Below are positions 62,681 to 64,000 of a DNA stretch of 64,000 bases, piece after piece. The translations under genes were made by a program, and so were the position numbers. Numbering within the stretch: position 1 is the stretch's first letter; each line of letters opens with the position of its first letter. The notes beneath the pieces were generated by a model. The model searched no databases, was not told the origin of the DNA, and saw only the letters and a list, made by a program, of their open reading frames with translations. Source of the stretch: Pseudomonas cavernae (GTDB taxonomy: Bacteria; Pseudomonadota; Gammaproteobacteria; Pseudomonadales; Pseudomonadaceae); the NCBI RefSeq assembly GCF_003595175.1, contig NZ_CP032419.1:2914001-2978000 (forward strand), read 5' to 3'.

Positions 62681-62771
62681 TCCCCTCTCCCGTTTACGGG
62701 AGAGGGGCCGGGGGAGAGGGAGCCCGGCAACGCAACCCTCTCCCTAGCCCTCTCCCATGAATGGGAGAGGG
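62681..62771. repeat. CCCTCTCC/GGAGAGGG palindromes in the atuE-atuF gap
   Basis: CCCCTCTCCCGTTTACGGGA (continuing GAGGGG) and CCCTCTCCCATGAATGGGAG followed by AGGG. Same family as 60368-60551 and 23191-23225. Confidence 0.75.
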
Positions 62772-62812
62772 TACCGAATCGAGTGGCTTGAGAATCAGGA
62801 GTTCATAACGAC

Positions 62813-64000
62813 ATGCCCGCCTTCACCAAGATCCTGATCGCCAACCGCGGCGAGATCGCCTGCCGGGTGATCCGCACCGCGCACGAACTGGGCTACCGCA
62901 GCGTGGCGGTGTACAGCGAGGCCGATGCCGGCGCGCGCCATGTGCAGCTGGCCGACGAGGCGGTGGGCATCGGCCCGGCGCAGGTCAACCAGTCGTACCT
63001 GAAGATCGACGCCATCATCGCCGCCGCGCGCAAGACCGGCGCGGACGCCATCCACCCCGGCTACGGTTTCCTCTCCGAGAACGCCGAGTTCGCCCGCGCC
63101 TGCGAAGCGGCCGGCATCGTGTTCATCGGTCCGACCGTCGAGGCCATCCACCTGATGGGCAGCAAGCGTCTGTCGAAGATCGCCATGCTCGAGGCTGGCG
63201 TGCCGTGCATCCCCGGCTACGAAGGCGCCGCCCAGGATGACGACACCCTGACCCGCGAGGCCCAGCGCATCGGCTATCCGCTGATGATCAAGGCCAGCGC
63301 CGGCGGTGGCGGGCGCGGCATGCGTCTGGTCCATGAGGCCAGCGAACTGGCAGCTCAGCTACGCACCGCCCGCTCCGAAGCGCAGAACGCCTTCGGCTCC
63401 GGCGAACTGATCCTGGAAAAAGCCGTGATCCAGCCACGCCACGTGGAAATCCAGGTGTTCGGCGACCGCCACGGCAACCTCGTCTACCTCGGCGAGCGCG
63501 ACTGCTCGGTGCAGCGTCGCCACCAGAAGGTCATCGAGGAGGCGCCCTGCCCGGTCATGACGCCGGAGCTGCGCCAGGCCATGGGCGAGGCGGCGGTGAA
63601 GGCGGCGGGTGCGGTCAACTATGTCGGCGCCGGCACCGTGGAATTCCTCCTCGACACCAGCGGTGCCTTCTACTTCCTGGAGATGAACACCCGCCTGCAG
63701 GTCGAGCACCCGGTCACCGAGTTGATCACCGGCCAGGACCTTGTGGCCTGGCAGATCCGCGTCGCCGAAGGCCGGCCACTGCCGCTGGCGCAGGACCAGA
63801 TCGAGCTGAACGGCCACGCCATCGAAGTGCGCCTGTACGCCGAGGACAGCACCCGCAATTTCCTGCCGCAGACCGGAGAAATCCTGCGCTGGGAGCCGGC
63901 GCTGCTGGACGGCATCCGCATCGACCACGGCCTGGTCGAGGGCCAGGCGGTGACGCCGTTCTACGACCCGATGCTGGCCAAGGTCATCGCCTACGGCGCG
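62813..64000 (+). CDS. atuF: AtuF, geranyl-CoA carboxylase alpha (biotin carboxylase) subunit, 3' end outside window
   Basis: At least 396 residues, running off the right edge. The ATG at 62813 opens MPAFTKILIANRGEIACRVI, the standard biotin-carboxylase start. ATP-grasp parts follow: HPGYGFLSENAEFARACE, PLMIKASAGGGGRGMRLV (ATP loop), VFGDRHGNLVYLGERDCSVQRRHQKVIEEAP, and FYFLEMNTRLQVEHPVTELITGQDLV. The biotinyl domain with its Lys would lie beyond the window. Paired with AtuC it fixes CO2 onto geranyl-CoA. AGGAG at 62797-62801 is 11 bases before the start, a little far. Confidence 0.93.
   Translation, partial: MPAFTKILIANRGEIACRVIRTAHELGYRSVAVYSEADAGARHVQLADEAVGIGPAQVNQSYLKIDAIIAAARKTGADAIHPGYGFLSENAEFARACEAAGIVFIGPTVEAIHLMGSKRLSKIAMLEAGVPCIPGYEGAAQDDDTLTREAQRIGYPLMIKASAGGGGRGMRLVHEASELAAQLRTARSEAQNAFGSGELILEKAVIQPRHVEIQVFGDRHGNLVYLGERDCSVQRRHQKVIEEAPCPVMTPELRQAMGEAAVKAAGAVNYVGAGTVEFLLDTSGAFYFLEMNTRLQVEHPVTELITGQDLVAWQIRVAEGRPLPLAQDQIELNGHAIEVRLYAEDSTRNFLPQTGEILRWEPALLDGIRIDHGLVEGQAVTPFYDPMLAKVIAYGA

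Overview
The window is high-GC chromosomal DNA from a Pseudomonas species. Three things point there. The first 4.8 kb (hydrolase, hypothetical protein, prmB, isochorismatase-like gene, small membrane protein, Smr gene, folE) matches, from memory, the gene order PA1680-PA1674 of P. aeruginosa PAO1. The last 9 kb is a textbook acyclic-terpene utilisation (atu) cluster. The intergenic gaps carry typical Pseudomonas palindromic repeats.

Layout. (1) 1-13.9 kb: housekeeping and accessory metabolism: prmB, folE, a GFA-family protein, a GST, a PLP aminotransferase divergent from a MarR regulator with two clear operator palindromes, LysE and BenE transporters, a BASS symporter, an SDR divergent from an NADPH oxidoreductase, and pyrF. 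(2) 14-20.1 kb: a 1998-residue RTX protein with an animal-type haem peroxidase domain. (3) 21-37.5 kb: an O-antigen cluster, all on the minus strand and visibly AT-richer in its middle. In transcription order it is wzz, a decayed MBL-fold gene, rmlB, rmlA, a NeuD/PglD-like acyltransferase, a WbqC-family gene, rffA/wecE, wzx, a GT2, wzy, a reductase/epimerase, a GT4, a second reductase/epimerase, wbpL and wbpM. There is no rmlC or rmlD, so dTDP-4-keto-6-deoxyglucose is probably aminated and acylated (Fuc4N type). WbpM and a WbpV/K-like reductase would supply the sugar that WbpL loads on the lipid carrier. (4) 37.7-48.2 kb: a 3492-residue RTX protein with two peroxidase modules. (5) 48.9-53.3 kb: a divergent three-gene type I secretion system (ABC ATPase, HlyD adaptor, TolC-like channel), the obvious exporter for both peroxidases. 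(6) 53.6-55.0 kb: a small DUF2897 gene and a 1-kb IS21-like element that carries a DOPA-dioxygenase gene in place of a transposase. (7) 55.1-64 kb: atuR and atuA-F, the citronellol/geraniol catabolic operon, running off the end inside atuF.

The points most worth following: two 10-G tracts inside two O-antigen reductase/epimerase genes, one of which puts the gene out of frame (candidate phase variation); the passenger-carrying IS21-like element with long inverted ends and a 7-bp target duplication; an identical -35/-10 pair with identical spacing upstream of both RTX peroxidase genes, each far upstream of a long leader; and an alanine-rich coiled-coil insertion in the smaller peroxidase.

No tRNA, rRNA or CRISPR array was seen.
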